This document shows positions 15,181 to 23,300 of a stretch of 32,695 bases of DNA, piece by piece; the stretch's first letter is position 1, and each line of letters begins with the position of its first letter. Origin of the DNA: Candidatus Latescibacterota bacterium. GTDB lineage: Bacteria > Latescibacterota > UBA2968 > UBA8231. The position numbers and the translations under genes are program-made. The DNA is taken from positions 1-32,695 of the forward strand of contig JAGWBY010000025.1 in assembly GCA_021295675.1 (NCBI GenBank), read 5' to 3'. The notes under the pieces were generated by a model. It saw only the letters and a list, made by a program, of their open reading frames with translations. It was not told where the DNA came from and ran no database searches.

Positions 15181-17668
15181 ACGCGAGCGGATCGATATTG
15201 CGCGGCGGCGTATAGTCTGAGGTCTGCACACCCAAGTCGGTCGGAACGCGCGTTGCTCCCTCGTCGGTGAGAAGTGCCAACTCGCCGGCCAGTTCCAGCG
15301 ATAGAGGCGGTGCCAACTCAATGCGCAAGCTGCGGATGCGTGCCGTCTTAAAGGGATCCTCTGAAGAGAGATTGACCCGCACCTGAACGAACTTACGCGG
15401 ATTGGGTGAGGTGATCGTCGCCTCGTTGACGCCATTAGTGGGCAAATAGCTCTCGCTCCATTCGCTCCAGCCAACAAACGCCAGTTCGCCGTCTTTGGCA
15501 AAGCTGGAGCGCGGTGCCCGGCGCAGCTTTTTGCCGTCCTCGTCCACCTTACCGTCACCATCGTTGTCAATCAGATCAATCGGATCCTCATCGGTGACCC
15601 CGTCGCCATCGTCATCGGTGCGCGAGGCGTGTTTCCGGCTGTCGGGCAATGTCTGCCAGATCTCCCAAGCCGTCCACTCCAAGGCAATCTCGTCGTAAAC
15701 CTCTTTTGTCACTTCCTCGCGCTCTTCGTTGCCAGCAACAGTAACTACCTGATAGTACGTGAAGTTGGTGTCGGTCTGATCCGAGGTGCGAGTCTGTACC
15801 TGTAAGCGAACATCCGGATGGAGATCCAACGGCTCGATCCGCTCGCTAGCTCGACCGGTGAGCGGATCGGTCTCGCGGACGATGACATCGCCTTCCCAAG
15901 CGATACGCGGTAGGGTTTTGCGGATGAAATTACCGCGCGAATCGGTCAGCGTAACCGGCGGCGAATAAGCCCACACGCTCACCGGATATCCCTCGCCGTA
16001 AAGCTGGATCTCAGCTAAAGTCGCCAGTGCACCATAGCGACCGGATTGATTCCCAGTGACGTCGATGTCGCGGATTTGCAAAAAGCGTATCTTGCGCCAA
16101 GGAAAAGTCTCGCGGAAAATGCGCACTACCGGACCGCGGTTATCGACGTGCTCCTCACTGATGATGTTGTCCCACTTGAGCGATTCTTCAAGCTGGGGGA
16201 AGTCCTCGCGGTCGTCCATACTCACGGGTTTGAGCAGCGTGCCGTCGGAAACCAAGATATCCGGTCCCAAAAAGGCACCTTGATGGCTCTGGTTGATGCG
16301 CTTGTTGACTACTGAGACATTATCGACCCAAAATACAGCCCCTAAGTCGTACCAAGCCGTGCCCTTGAGGTACACCGGCGACCACGTATTGGCCACCCAC
16401 TCCGAATCGTATAGCCCATCCGTGGACAAATGGGGCGCACCCAAGCCGCCGTTTTCAAACGAGGCACCGCCGCGCTTTTCGGGTTGTAGCGCGTAGTTGT
16501 CGCCTTTAGCCCAGACCTGAACCTCGGCAATCCGGGGAACCTCCTTGCTATAATAGAGAATCGGACCGCGTTTCTCCTCGGGCAGGGTTTGATATTTTTC
16601 TGCGGCCGTCAGATTGTCGTCGTTTTGGAGTTCCACGAGTAGGCCACCGGCTGTCTGGCGCTGATAGACGATCGCACCGCGCTGTTCTTGGGGCAACGCT
16701 TCATAGGCGAGGCGTGCCTCTTCGCCCGAGCCCAAAAAGGCGTCGCGCCAGAGGTCTGAATCCGTAACTTTAATGCGGACGTAATGGATGAAGGCACCGC
16801 TAATATCGGGCCGGCCATCCAAGTCCCAGTCGGCTCGATCCAGCGGCAAGAGCGGGAAGGTCATCTGCACATAGCGCCCCTCAGTCCCAGGCACCGGGAC
16901 CAACGTCACTTCACCAGTCTCACCTCCTCCCCCACCTTCACAGCGGGTTTCGCCGGCGTAGCCCGCGCCTTCATCGCGTACACACTGGGCCAATTTGCCA
17001 GCGACGAAGCCGGTAGAGACTTGCCCTATGACGGAAAACTTGAGGTTGTTACCCAAGGGAAAGGGAAACCGCTCGCCCATCGAAGCAAAAAGCACAAAGG
17101 CCTTGACCGGCTCGCCGAGAAATTCGTCCTCAAACTGGCCAGCGGGAAAGATAATCGTCAGGCTATCGGCAAAGACCAGCCGCCCCAGATCGACTTCAAT
17201 TTCCCAGTCGCGCAGACCGTCGAGATGGAAATCTCCAGGGCGAGTCAGGCGGCTCCCAAAATCGGCTGGCGTGTCTGGTTCCCAGAAGGTGCTCAAATCA
17301 CCATCGATGATATTATTGGCCAAGGCGTCATTGGATTTGGCCGTCGCCCCCCCAGAGACGAGATCGCCGTTAGCGCGGACCAAATCGGGATAGGTGAAAT
17401 CGACAGCCGTCGGGGCCACGTTGATATTGCGGCGAAAGAAAGTCGGCCGCAGCCCATCGGCATCAACCCGGAAAATGTCCGCATCGCGGATTGGCACATT
17501 CAATTGGGAGACCAAGTCGTTCTGATAAATCCAGTTTTCCCAGTGCGAAGCCCGATCCACGCGGATCGAGCTGCCGAAAAGCCGATAGGCATCCGTTTGA
17601 GCCAGACAGAAACTAGGCAGAAATAGTACTGCGAAGAGAGCCATCTTCCGCTTTAGCAGCCGTTTCAT
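15134..17668 (-). CDS. Large secreted protein with discoidin-like and thrombospondin-3-like modules, frameshifted before its C-terminal domain
   Basis: ATG 17668 follows AAGGA seven bases upstream. A signal peptide (FLPSFCLA-QT) is followed by a discoidin/F5-8C-like module at about 107-180 (NNIIDGDLSTFWEPD, WEIEVDLGRLVFADSL), a second similar module at about 405-460 (HLSTDGLYDSEWVANTW, WYDLGAVFWVDNVSVV), and calcium-binding DxDxDG repeats at about 680-712 (DDDGDGVTDEDP, DNDGDGKVDEDG). A strand-rich region (VRVNLSSEDPF, IRSLRIELAPP) has counterparts in the 17703-20183 paralogue. After Ala829 (codon 15184-15182) the frame loses sense and stops at 15134, while the next frame carries the expected FlgD-type ending from 15180. 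Restoring one base at 15181 would give about 1102 aa. It is likely a surface or extracellular carbohydrate- or ligand-binding protein. Confidence 0.8.
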   Translation of the reverse strand: MKRLLKRKMALFAVLFLPSFCLAQTDAYRLFGSSIRVDRASHWENWIYQNDLVSQLNVPIRDADIFRVDADGLRPTFFRRNINVAPTAVDFTYPDLVRANGDLVSGGATAKSNDALANNIIDGDLSTFWEPDTPADFGSRLTRPGDFHLDGLRDWEIEVDLGRLVFADSLTIIFPAGQFEDEFLGEPVKAFVLFASMGERFPFPLGNNLKFSVIGQVSTGFVAGKLAQCVRDEGAGYAGETRCEGGGGGETGEVTLVPVPGTEGRYVQMTFPLLPLDRADWDLDGRPDISGAFIHYVRIKVTDSDLWRDAFLGSGEEARLAYEALPQEQRGAIVYQRQTAGGLLVELQNDDNLTAAEKYQTLPEEKRGPILYYSKEVPRIAEVQVWAKGDNYALQPEKRGGASFENGGLGAPHLSTDGLYDSEWVANTWSPVYLKGTAWYDLGAVFWVDNVSVVNKRINQSHQGAFLGPDILVSDGTLLKPVSMDDREDFPQLEESLKWDNIISEEHVDNRGPVVRIFRETFPWRKIRFLQIRDIDVTGNQSGRYGALATLAEIQLYGEGYPVSVWAYSPPVTLTDSRGNFIRKTLPRIAWEGDVIVRETDPLTGRASERIEPLDLHPDVRLQVQTRTSDQTDTNFTYYQVVTVAGNEEREEVTKEVYDEIALEWTAWEIWQTLPDSRKHASRTDDDGDGVTDEDPIDLIDNDGDGKVDEDGKKLRRAPRSSFAKDGELAFVGWSEWSESYLPTNGVNEATITSPNPRKFVQVRVNLSSEDPFKTARIRSLRIELAPPLSLELAGELALLTDEGATRVPTDLGVQTSDYTPPRNIDPLACCRARPDRCDGARRL

Positions 17669-17702
17669 AGCATTTCCTTTCTTTCCGCTTTGTAGCCTAA
17701 AG

Positions 17703-20183
17703 CTAATACGCTACGGAAATGATGCGCGTCTGGGCCTCACCTACATGATCAGCGTCAGTCGAAATGCGCAATAGGTATAGCCCCGGAGGCACTACCTGTC
17801 CAGCATCGTCGCGGCCATCCCACTGCTGAGAATATCCCCCCGACGATAGCTGGCGCTCAATGAGACGCCTGCGGCGACCATTCAGATCGAAGATCTCCAG
17901 ATATACTGGCTTCGGCGTTAGCAATCGCTGGACGTCAAAAGTCACTATTACTTCGTCGTTGACGTCGTCGCCATTGGGCGTAAAAGGATTGGGCACGACC
18001 TTGAAATTAGTCACTAAGTTCTCGCTCTGCGCTGAAATATCGGCGATCACCGCTAGGGAATTGCGGTCTGAAAGCTGGTCCGTCGCTGCGAAATCTACCA
18101 CGTCATTGTCCTCCACCCGCTGTGGCAAGAAAATGGCCAGCGTATCAAGCGCACTCTCACTACCCCCAAGCGCCAAAATGCCGCTCCTGGTAAAGCGCCG
18201 CTCTGCTTCTGCACCTAAAGTGTCTAAGAATACATTGGCAGCGAAGTTAGTGCGGAAGTCGATGACCCGGCCCTGAAAGCGGACCTTTACCAATGCGTTG
18301 CGGACTTGGTCTTCCTCAGCTGGGCCTATGGTTGGAAAACCAACGACGAACTGATCATCGGCAACGTACAATTCTCGAAACTGTCCCTCACCTATCTCGT
18401 CTTCGCCATCCACTTGTTCCAAGTTCAGGAATTCTCCGTCGCCTAGATCCACTTCTACCCCCTCAATGGCTTCCGCACGCGCCGGCGTAAAAACCTGCAA
18501 GCGGTTGAACCCATTGTTCTCAGCCCCTAGTCCAGCGTTGAGGACCAGCACAAAGGAGGTATCGCGGCCAGCAATCACATCCACGGCCGGAGCAATCTCG
18601 CCGAAGACCTGATCCGTGATCTGTGGAGCGGAGTATTCAAAACGCAAATTGCTAATAATCGTAGCCGCCGCAGGATCTTCGCTCAGAAACTCAACCTCAA
18701 TCTGAATGAAGGGCCGACCACTCGGCGCATTGATCAACTGGCCATTGTTAGCCAACTGAACACCACTCCAGAACTCGAGATCGGGCTCAACATGGCGCCG
18801 CTCATTGCCCGGCAGAGCCTTGTACTCAGCGCGAGTCAGGCGGACTCGCGCGCGGTCTTCGGGCAAGGCAGCACTGAAGATCTCACGGGCCTCCAGATTG
18901 AAAGCCTCATCGTTTAGATCCACTTCCTGGCCGAAGGTCTTGGAGCCAAGCCGTTGGTCGGTAATGCTCGCCCCTTCCTCTTTCCACTCCACCGAGCGCT
19001 CGAATTTGTTGACGCGAAAAAGCACCTCTGGCTCGGGATTGACGCCTGTCTGTACGCGCACGACAGCGCGCGACCCGTTGGGATCGCCAATTTTTCGCTC
19101 GTCCCAGAAAATCCTCCCCAAGGTCGCTGGGAGCAGCGGTAGTGCATTGGAAGTATAAACCGCTTCAGGCACAAAGCCGTCGGCTAAAAACTCCATTTCA
19201 GCTAAATCGTAATCCAGCGGAGTCTGAAAATCAAAGCGCGCATAGCGCATATAGGCCTGCGGCTCAAAGGCCACGGCAATGGTGTCTTCCAGATTGACTG
19301 GTGCGCTCGACTCGGGAACGAAGGTCGGAAAAGTCGAGGCTATCTTAGTGAATCTAGGGAACGCCAACTGCCCAACACTCGGATCGTCGAGACTAAGACC
19401 GGCGATCACTTTCTCAGTCCCTGGCAGGCCCCTATAGAAGGTATAAGCTGAAACGCGCGAAGGCTCTTCAAGACTGGGATAGAGGCGGAACAAGCGGATT
19501 GGAAAGTAGCGTCCTAAGTCGATATAGAGAATCCATTGCTGTTTGACGTCCTGCCCAACTCGGTCTATGCGCTCGAAATGGGTCAGTGGATCGCCATCGA
19601 AAACGTGCCATAAGCCCTCTTGGAGTCGCTGGTCAGTCAAAGCCCTTTCAAAAATGCCGAGAGTTGTGAGGTTGAGTCCCTTGTTGTACGGGCGGTTTGG
19701 CTCAGCACGAGGGAAGGACTCGGCCACGTTGATCATGGCCTCAATCTCGGTAATGCCAGCCCGACGCAATAACTGGACGGCCTCTAAGCTACGCGGGAAA
19801 GAACTCCAACGAGGAACCAAGACGGTGCCCGTCTTTACGGTCGTACCATCTTCGAGTTCGATATCAGTCGGTGCTACTACATCGGCTCTGGTTACATTAA
19901 GCGAGAAGGCAAAGAGGCTGGAATCGGTCGCTGCATCCACTTCGGCGGCGGTTAATGCGAGAGGAACTTCGGGAACGGGAACTACACGCGATGGGGTAAT
20001 AGGCCCAATGCCATTTTCATAGCTTTCAAGGTCTATTACTTCAATGAAGCGATTTTCTGAAAGCGGCCCCTGCTTGGCATCAATCCAAGTTGTATTGCCC
20101 GGAATAGCGAACAGCCGCAACTCCGCAGCAGCATTTACCCAACCGCCCAAAACCAACGCGGCGACACAAATCCCAATTCTCAT
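17703..20183 (-). CDS. Large secreted protein with discoidin-like module and FlgD-type C-terminal sorting-like domain
   Basis: This 826-aa product starts at ATG 20183 behind GGGGAG (spacing 7). The signal peptide is MRIGICVAALVLGGWVNAAA. Residues about 190-330 include a discoidin-like region (LWHVFDGDPLTHFERID, WILYIDLGRYFPIRLFRLY). Later come VRVQTGVNPEPEVLF and IEVEFLSEDPAAATIISNL, both mirrored in the downstream paralogue. The end is a complete FlgD/gliding-type domain: NPFTPNGDDVNDEVIVTFDV, VYLEIFDLNGRRRRLI, WDGRDDAGQVVPPGLYLLRI and terminal RIISVAY. This type of C-terminal domain usually directs secretion or anchoring in FCB bacteria; no type 9 secretion core gene is in the window. It is the first gene of the minus-strand cluster running to 10794, with 34 bp to the next gene. 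Confidence 0.85.
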   Translation of the reverse strand: MRIGICVAALVLGGWVNAAAELRLFAIPGNTTWIDAKQGPLSENRFIEVIDLESYENGIGPITPSRVVPVPEVPLALTAAEVDAATDSSLFAFSLNVTRADVVAPTDIELEDGTTVKTGTVLVPRWSSFPRSLEAVQLLRRAGITEIEAMINVAESFPRAEPNRPYNKGLNLTTLGIFERALTDQRLQEGLWHVFDGDPLTHFERIDRVGQDVKQQWILYIDLGRYFPIRLFRLYPSLEEPSRVSAYTFYRGLPGTEKVIAGLSLDDPSVGQLAFPRFTKIASTFPTFVPESSAPVNLEDTIAVAFEPQAYMRYARFDFQTPLDYDLAEMEFLADGFVPEAVYTSNALPLLPATLGRIFWDERKIGDPNGSRAVVRVQTGVNPEPEVLFRVNKFERSVEWKEEGASITDQRLGSKTFGQEVDLNDEAFNLEAREIFSAALPEDRARVRLTRAEYKALPGNERRHVEPDLEFWSGVQLANNGQLINAPSGRPFIQIEVEFLSEDPAAATIISNLRFEYSAPQITDQVFGEIAPAVDVIAGRDTSFVLVLNAGLGAENNGFNRLQVFTPARAEAIEGVEVDLGDGEFLNLEQVDGEDEIGEGQFRELYVADDQFVVGFPTIGPAEEDQVRNALVKVRFQGRVIDFRTNFAANVFLDTLGAEAERRFTRSGILALGGSESALDTLAIFLPQRVEDNDVVDFAATDQLSDRNSLAVIADISAQSENLVTNFKVVPNPFTPNGDDVNDEVIVTFDVQRLLTPKPVYLEIFDLNGRRRRLIERQLSSGGYSQQWDGRDDAGQVVPPGLYLLRISTDADHVGEAQTRIISVAY

Positions 20184-20324
20184 TCCGTTACTCCCCGGTA
20201 GAATTTGCGCTGCCTAGGTCTTAGCATGGCAAACCAAGAGCGAGGTATTATGACGCGAGGAAGGTGGCTACCTAATGTTATGCGATAGCCATAAGATTAA
20301 TTAAGAGATATGTATGAGTAAGAT

Positions 20325-20369
20325 AATTGTTAAGGAGAGGAGGAAGTATTCCCCCTCTCCTTAACAATT
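20325..20369 (-). terminator. 16-bp perfect hairpin terminator downstream of the CBM9-like gene
   Basis: The arms AATTGTTAAGGAGAGG (20325-20340) and CCTCTCCTTAACAATT (20354-20369) are exact inverted complements with a 13-nt loop, lying 25 bp after the minus-strand stop of the 20394-21290 gene. The flank on that strand is ATCTTACTC, so the U-tract is weak, but the AT-rich stem base can substitute. The rest of the 20184-20393 gap shows no gene; it presumably holds the promoter for 17703-20183, but no convincing -35/-10 pair was found. Confidence 0.65.
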
Positions 20370-20393
20370 TAGGAAACCAGCGGACGCTACTGT

Positions 20394-21290
20394 TTACTTA
20401 AGCGAGGCCTTGATGCGGCCCCAAGAGTCTTCTTCGACCGCCGTGCCACCGGCACCGACCAAGCGACCATCGACGAAGCGCTCGGCAAAGCGCCAAGTCG
20501 CAGCCTGACCAGACAAGGTGTGAAAAGCGCGGTAATCGCTCGGAGCCTCATCCATGTCCTGAGCCGAAATCTGGAAACCAATGATCTTGCCGTCGAACAA
20601 CGGCGAAGCTACGCTGTCGTCTGGGCTGTTCCAGATTAGGTCGTCGAAAGGCGTGACGAAGAACTCAATGATTGTGGTAGTTGGCCCGTCACCAGTCGAA
20701 CCGCCGCCGCCATCAGCGTAGGGCAACGCGTTGACCCACTCGGTGCCTTTGCCCAGATAGCCAACGTGGCGGCCGTCAGGAGTATCACCGATAGCCACGT
20801 ACTGCTGAGCCGTGCGGTTGTTATTCAGATCCTTCTCTTCGTCGGTCCAGTTCTCATCGGCCGAACCAGTGTAATCGCCACCAGTGTGGTCGCCATCAAG
20901 CATGAACTCAATGGCATCTTGCCTCCACAGGCTACCCAAGTCACCACCAGCGTACTCGTTGATGTAGATGTTGTCGATGCGCTCCATGCCCATCCAGATG
21001 GTACCGGCATTGCCATTCCAAGCCAGCCAAATGCGATAGTCTAGGTCCGCCGGATCGTACTGGGCACCGTCGCCCACAGTCGGATCCTGAAAGAAATCAG
21101 TGGTGACCAGCGAAGCATCACCAACTACATCTTCCCAGTCGGCTATGCTGGCGTCGCGCAGGTCGATATCGGCCAGATCAGCTTCGGGGAGCTCAAAGAG
21201 CAGGTAAACCTGTTCACCAATATGCGCACTGGCACCGCTCGTCAGGCCCAAAATTAGGCCCATAGCCAAAAGGCCATATAGACGTTTCAT
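20394..21290 (-). CDS. Secreted CBM9/DOMON-like protein with C-terminal W-G-R-I-K signature
   Basis: This 298-aa protein starts at ATG 21290 after AAGGAG (spacing about 9). The signal peptide ends SGASA-HI. The mature part has the layout of a family 9 carbohydrate-binding-like sandwich: early strand YRIWLAWNGNAGTIWMGMER and the diagnostic DAIEFMLDGDHTGGDY (acidic D-x-I-E-F-x-x-D-x-D). Later strands lie near TTTIIEFFVTPFDDL and IIGFQISAQDMDE. It ends VEEDSWGRIKASLK, a signature shared with the unrelated exported protein at 26818-27270 (VDESTWGKVKDLFK). It probably binds a glycan or small ligand outside the cytoplasm; no catalytic residues are evident. It is the last gene before the terminator at 20325. 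Confidence 0.78.
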   Translation of the reverse strand: MKRLYGLLAMGLILGLTSGASAHIGEQVYLLFELPEADLADIDLRDASIADWEDVVGDASLVTTDFFQDPTVGDGAQYDPADLDYRIWLAWNGNAGTIWMGMERIDNIYINEYAGGDLGSLWRQDAIEFMLDGDHTGGDYTGSADENWTDEEKDLNNNRTAQQYVAIGDTPDGRHVGYLGKGTEWVNALPYADGGGGSTGDGPTTTIIEFFVTPFDDLIWNSPDDSVASPLFDGKIIGFQISAQDMDEAPSDYRAFHTLSGQAATWRFAERFVDGRLVGAGGTAVEEDSWGRIKASLK

Positions 21291-21574
21291 AAGCTACAAC
21301 TCCTTCCCTCTTTCGGGAGTGTGGTGGTTTGGGGCAGAGACCTTTTCGGCTCGATCTCCATACGCCTCCGTAGGTCTGCTTTCCCCGCGTAGAAAATTAT
21401 GCCCACTAACAATCGACATCCGATCCGATCTTTCCTGACCAACCGGAAGCCGCTGTAGAGGGCTTTTAATCGGTGCAATATAGGAAATTCCCCTCTATGC
21501 TGCAAGTGTTTATTGCTGTGTCTAGCCTGTCGTCATACCCCCGACGAGAAATATCGGTCCGTAGCAAGGTACAC

Positions 21575-22495
21575 TTATTGAGAATCTCCGGTACCAGCAT
21601 CATCAGCAGCACTATCGCTGGCGCTATCGACAGTGTCGTCAGCACGACCTTCAGCGCTTTCTTCGTCCTTATCTTGCCGAAAGCGAATATGCTTCACATC
21701 GTGCATACCAATCGCAAATGGACTCGAACCCACGACGCCCGTAAAGGCCCGGTTGACGCGCTCGAAATAGCTCTTGTCGGTCTCGCCCGAAAGGCGTACT
21801 AGGCTCGCTTCGACCGTGCCCATAACGGTTTTCCCCGACCAGTAGGTCGCCGTTATCGGCCTGAACTCGTCACCCGTCCCACCGTCTGCAAAGTCAATCC
21901 GCGCCACCTTGTCTAGGGGAATAAAGCGCTTGTTGCGGCCCCTGAAAAAGTCGAGCCGCTGCTTGCCGTGATAGCGCAAATTTTCCACCTCAAAGCGCCT
22001 GCCATTCATCGTAATGATCGTGGCCTTGAGAATTTTTTCCTCGGGTGGTTCCTCGCCGACGGGGTGGCGCAAGACAATCTCTTGCACATCACTGGCGAGA
22101 ATGAAAAACGGCCCCAGTTCGGTCACCCCAGAGAACCGACGACCACTACTTCCACCGCCAACCGCATCTTGGTGAGGCGAAGCAGAACCACCAGTCACCA
22201 TCAAGCCCGCTTCTTGAACACCGTTGCGGAACACAAGCACGACGCGCTGCTCCTCGTCGCTGCGTTCCCCTTCAAAGCGCAACCGATCTACCTTAACCAG
22301 TTCCACCAACCTACGCTGCCCTTGGACGTAGATTTCCAAATCCTGACGCCCCTGAAAGGTGAACTTATCTACTTGGTGCTGATTTCCGTAGCGATCGATG
22401 ACGGTCGCCTTGAGAGCGGAAGTAGCAGCTCCACTGGCCGATACCCATAGCGCGGCCAAGAGTGCAATTCCACCCCATAGTACTTTGCGCTTCAT
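21575..22495 (-). CDS. Secreted protein made of two tandem ~115-residue repeats, function unknown
   Basis: This 306-aa protein starts at ATG 22495 with GGAG seven bases upstream. After a signal peptide (SASGAA-TS) there are two copies of one domain. Unit 1 is residues 28-143 and unit 2 residues 157-273. Matching landmarks are LKATVIDRYGNQHQV with LKATIITMNGRRFEV, TFQGRQDLEIYVQGQRR with RYHGKQRLDFFRGRNKR, VKVDRLRFEG with DKVARIDFADG, and FSGVTELGPFFI-DVQEI with FTGVVGSSPFAI-DVKHI. The tail (274-306) is highly acidic (DDTVDSASDSAADDAG). I do not recognise the family; the all-beta look and basic patches suggest a periplasmic binding or structural role. It sits 27 bp after the PEGA-like lipoprotein, likely in the same transcript. 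Confidence 0.8.
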   Translation of the reverse strand: MKRKVLWGGIALLAALWVSASGAATSALKATVIDRYGNQHQVDKFTFQGRQDLEIYVQGQRRLVELVKVDRLRFEGERSDEEQRVVLVFRNGVQEAGLMVTGGSASPHQDAVGGGSSGRRFSGVTELGPFFILASDVQEIVLRHPVGEEPPEEKILKATIITMNGRRFEVENLRYHGKQRLDFFRGRNKRFIPLDKVARIDFADGGTGDEFRPITATYWSGKTVMGTVEASLVRLSGETDKSYFERVNRAFTGVVGSSPFAIGMHDVKHIRFRQDKDEESAEGRADDTVDSASDSAADDAGTGDSQ

Positions 22496-22522
22496 GGCAT
22501 TACTCCACGATAAGCGATCAGC

Positions 22523-23221
22523 CTAAGGCTGTGCGTCCCCTTCGCCCCCGCTTTCGCCCGGTTGTGCCGGCGAGGGAGGCGGTCCGATGAGAATGTTCTG
22601 GGTCTGTCCCATGCTGATCTGTACGGGCCTGATTTCGTCCAAACCAGTGGGAGAATTTTCAATCCGCACTTTGTACTCGCCCACTGGCATGATAAAGTAG
22701 CGCACTTCTGTTGAGGTCATGCCTCGGCCCAACATAGTCCGCAAATTGTAGTCAAAAATTAGGAACGGCACCTGACTGCGGCCCTGCGCATCGGAAAAAA
22801 TGACCTGAAAACGACCGATGGGTATGGTCGCGTACATTTCCTGTCCCATCAGGACATCGACTTCTTTCTCAACGCTGTCGTCAATATCCGTATTGACCAC
22901 AATGGTATATCTGCCAGGGTCGAGATCGACAAATTGCGGCAGAGAACGGTAGCCGGTCTCGTATCCTATGGGCGAACTCGCAGCCATACGCGGCGATTCC
23001 GAGTGAACTTCCTCGCCAGTCTCTCCGTCGAGGACATAATAATTGACCTCGTTGATTCCGCCCATCTCCAACATGAGCCGCCCCTTGCCCTCGGGAATGG
23101 GCGGGAGACCATAACCGCCTCCACCTCCGCTACCTCCGGTGGTGGCACAGCCAGCCACAACGGCTGCTATACCGACCAGAAACCAATTTCGCACCTGTGT
23201 GTATTCGATTTTCGACGCCAT
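22523..23221 (-). CDS. Lipoprotein with PEGA-like beta domains
   Basis: This 232-aa protein starts at ATG 23221 with AAGGAGG five bases upstream. The N-terminus has a hydrophobic stretch ending in lipobox VAGC (Cys25), then a Gly-rich linker. Two PEGA-like strands-and-turn motifs are visible: FVDLDPGRYTIVVNTD with following VEKEVDVLMGQEMYATI, and FIMPVGEYKVRIENS with PVQISMGQTQNILI. PEGA-type domains in envelope proteins usually contact peptidoglycan or sugars, or serve as structural modules. The C-terminus is Pro/Gly/Glu-rich and probably disordered. A near-consensus promoter lies about 50 bp upstream, so this gene probably heads its own transcript with the two genes that follow. Confidence 0.72.
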   Translation of the reverse strand: MASKIEYTQVRNWFLVGIAAVVAGCATTGGSGGGGGYGLPPIPEGKGRLMLEMGGINEVNYYVLDGETGEEVHSESPRMAASSPIGYETGYRSLPQFVDLDPGRYTIVVNTDIDDSVEKEVDVLMGQEMYATIPIGRFQVIFSDAQGRSQVPFLIFDYNLRTMLGRGMTSTEVRYFIMPVGEYKVRIENSPTGLDEIRPVQISMGQTQNILIGPPPSPAQPGESGGEGDAQP

Positions 23222-23271
23222 CTTTCCCTCCTTGGGACGAGCTGTAGAAAACGGGTACCTACCTAAGAGCC

Positions 23272-23300
23272 ATAATATATAGGCCCTCGGCTGCTGTCAA
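23272..23300 (-). promoter_or_regulatory. Near-consensus sigma70-type promoter
   Basis: On the minus strand, TTGACA (23300-23295) is separated by exactly 17 bp from TATTAT (23277-23272): a perfect -35 and a 5/6 -10. The -35 abuts the stop codon of the ArnT-like gene. Predicted transcription would start near 23265, leaving a leader of about 45 nt to ATG 23221. Confidence 0.7.

Noticed and set aside
15170..15200. Programmed ribosomal frameshift at the split in the secreted giant
   Set aside because: No slippery heptamer, no nearby stimulatory structure was evident and no family precedent is known; indel or assembly error is simpler.
15181..15570. Upstream extension of the 14359 frame on - as a separate gene start
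   Set aside because: The residues before 15180 are a low-complexity, Arg/Ser-rich shadow of the other frame; only the part from 15180 down matches the paralogue.
21287..21505. 72-aa ORF on - ending in an ATGA overlap with the CBM9-like gene
   Set aside because: It starts at TTG with no Shine-Dalgarno, has no signal peptide or recognisable motif, and most likely reflects the open leader of the CBM9-like gene. The overlap is notable but not sufficient.
21719..21736. tRNA T-arm-like string (minus strand GTCGTGGGTTCGAGTCCA)
   Set aside because: No acceptor, D or anticodon arms could be fitted around it and it lies within the well-supported tandem-repeat protein, where it encodes VVGSSP.
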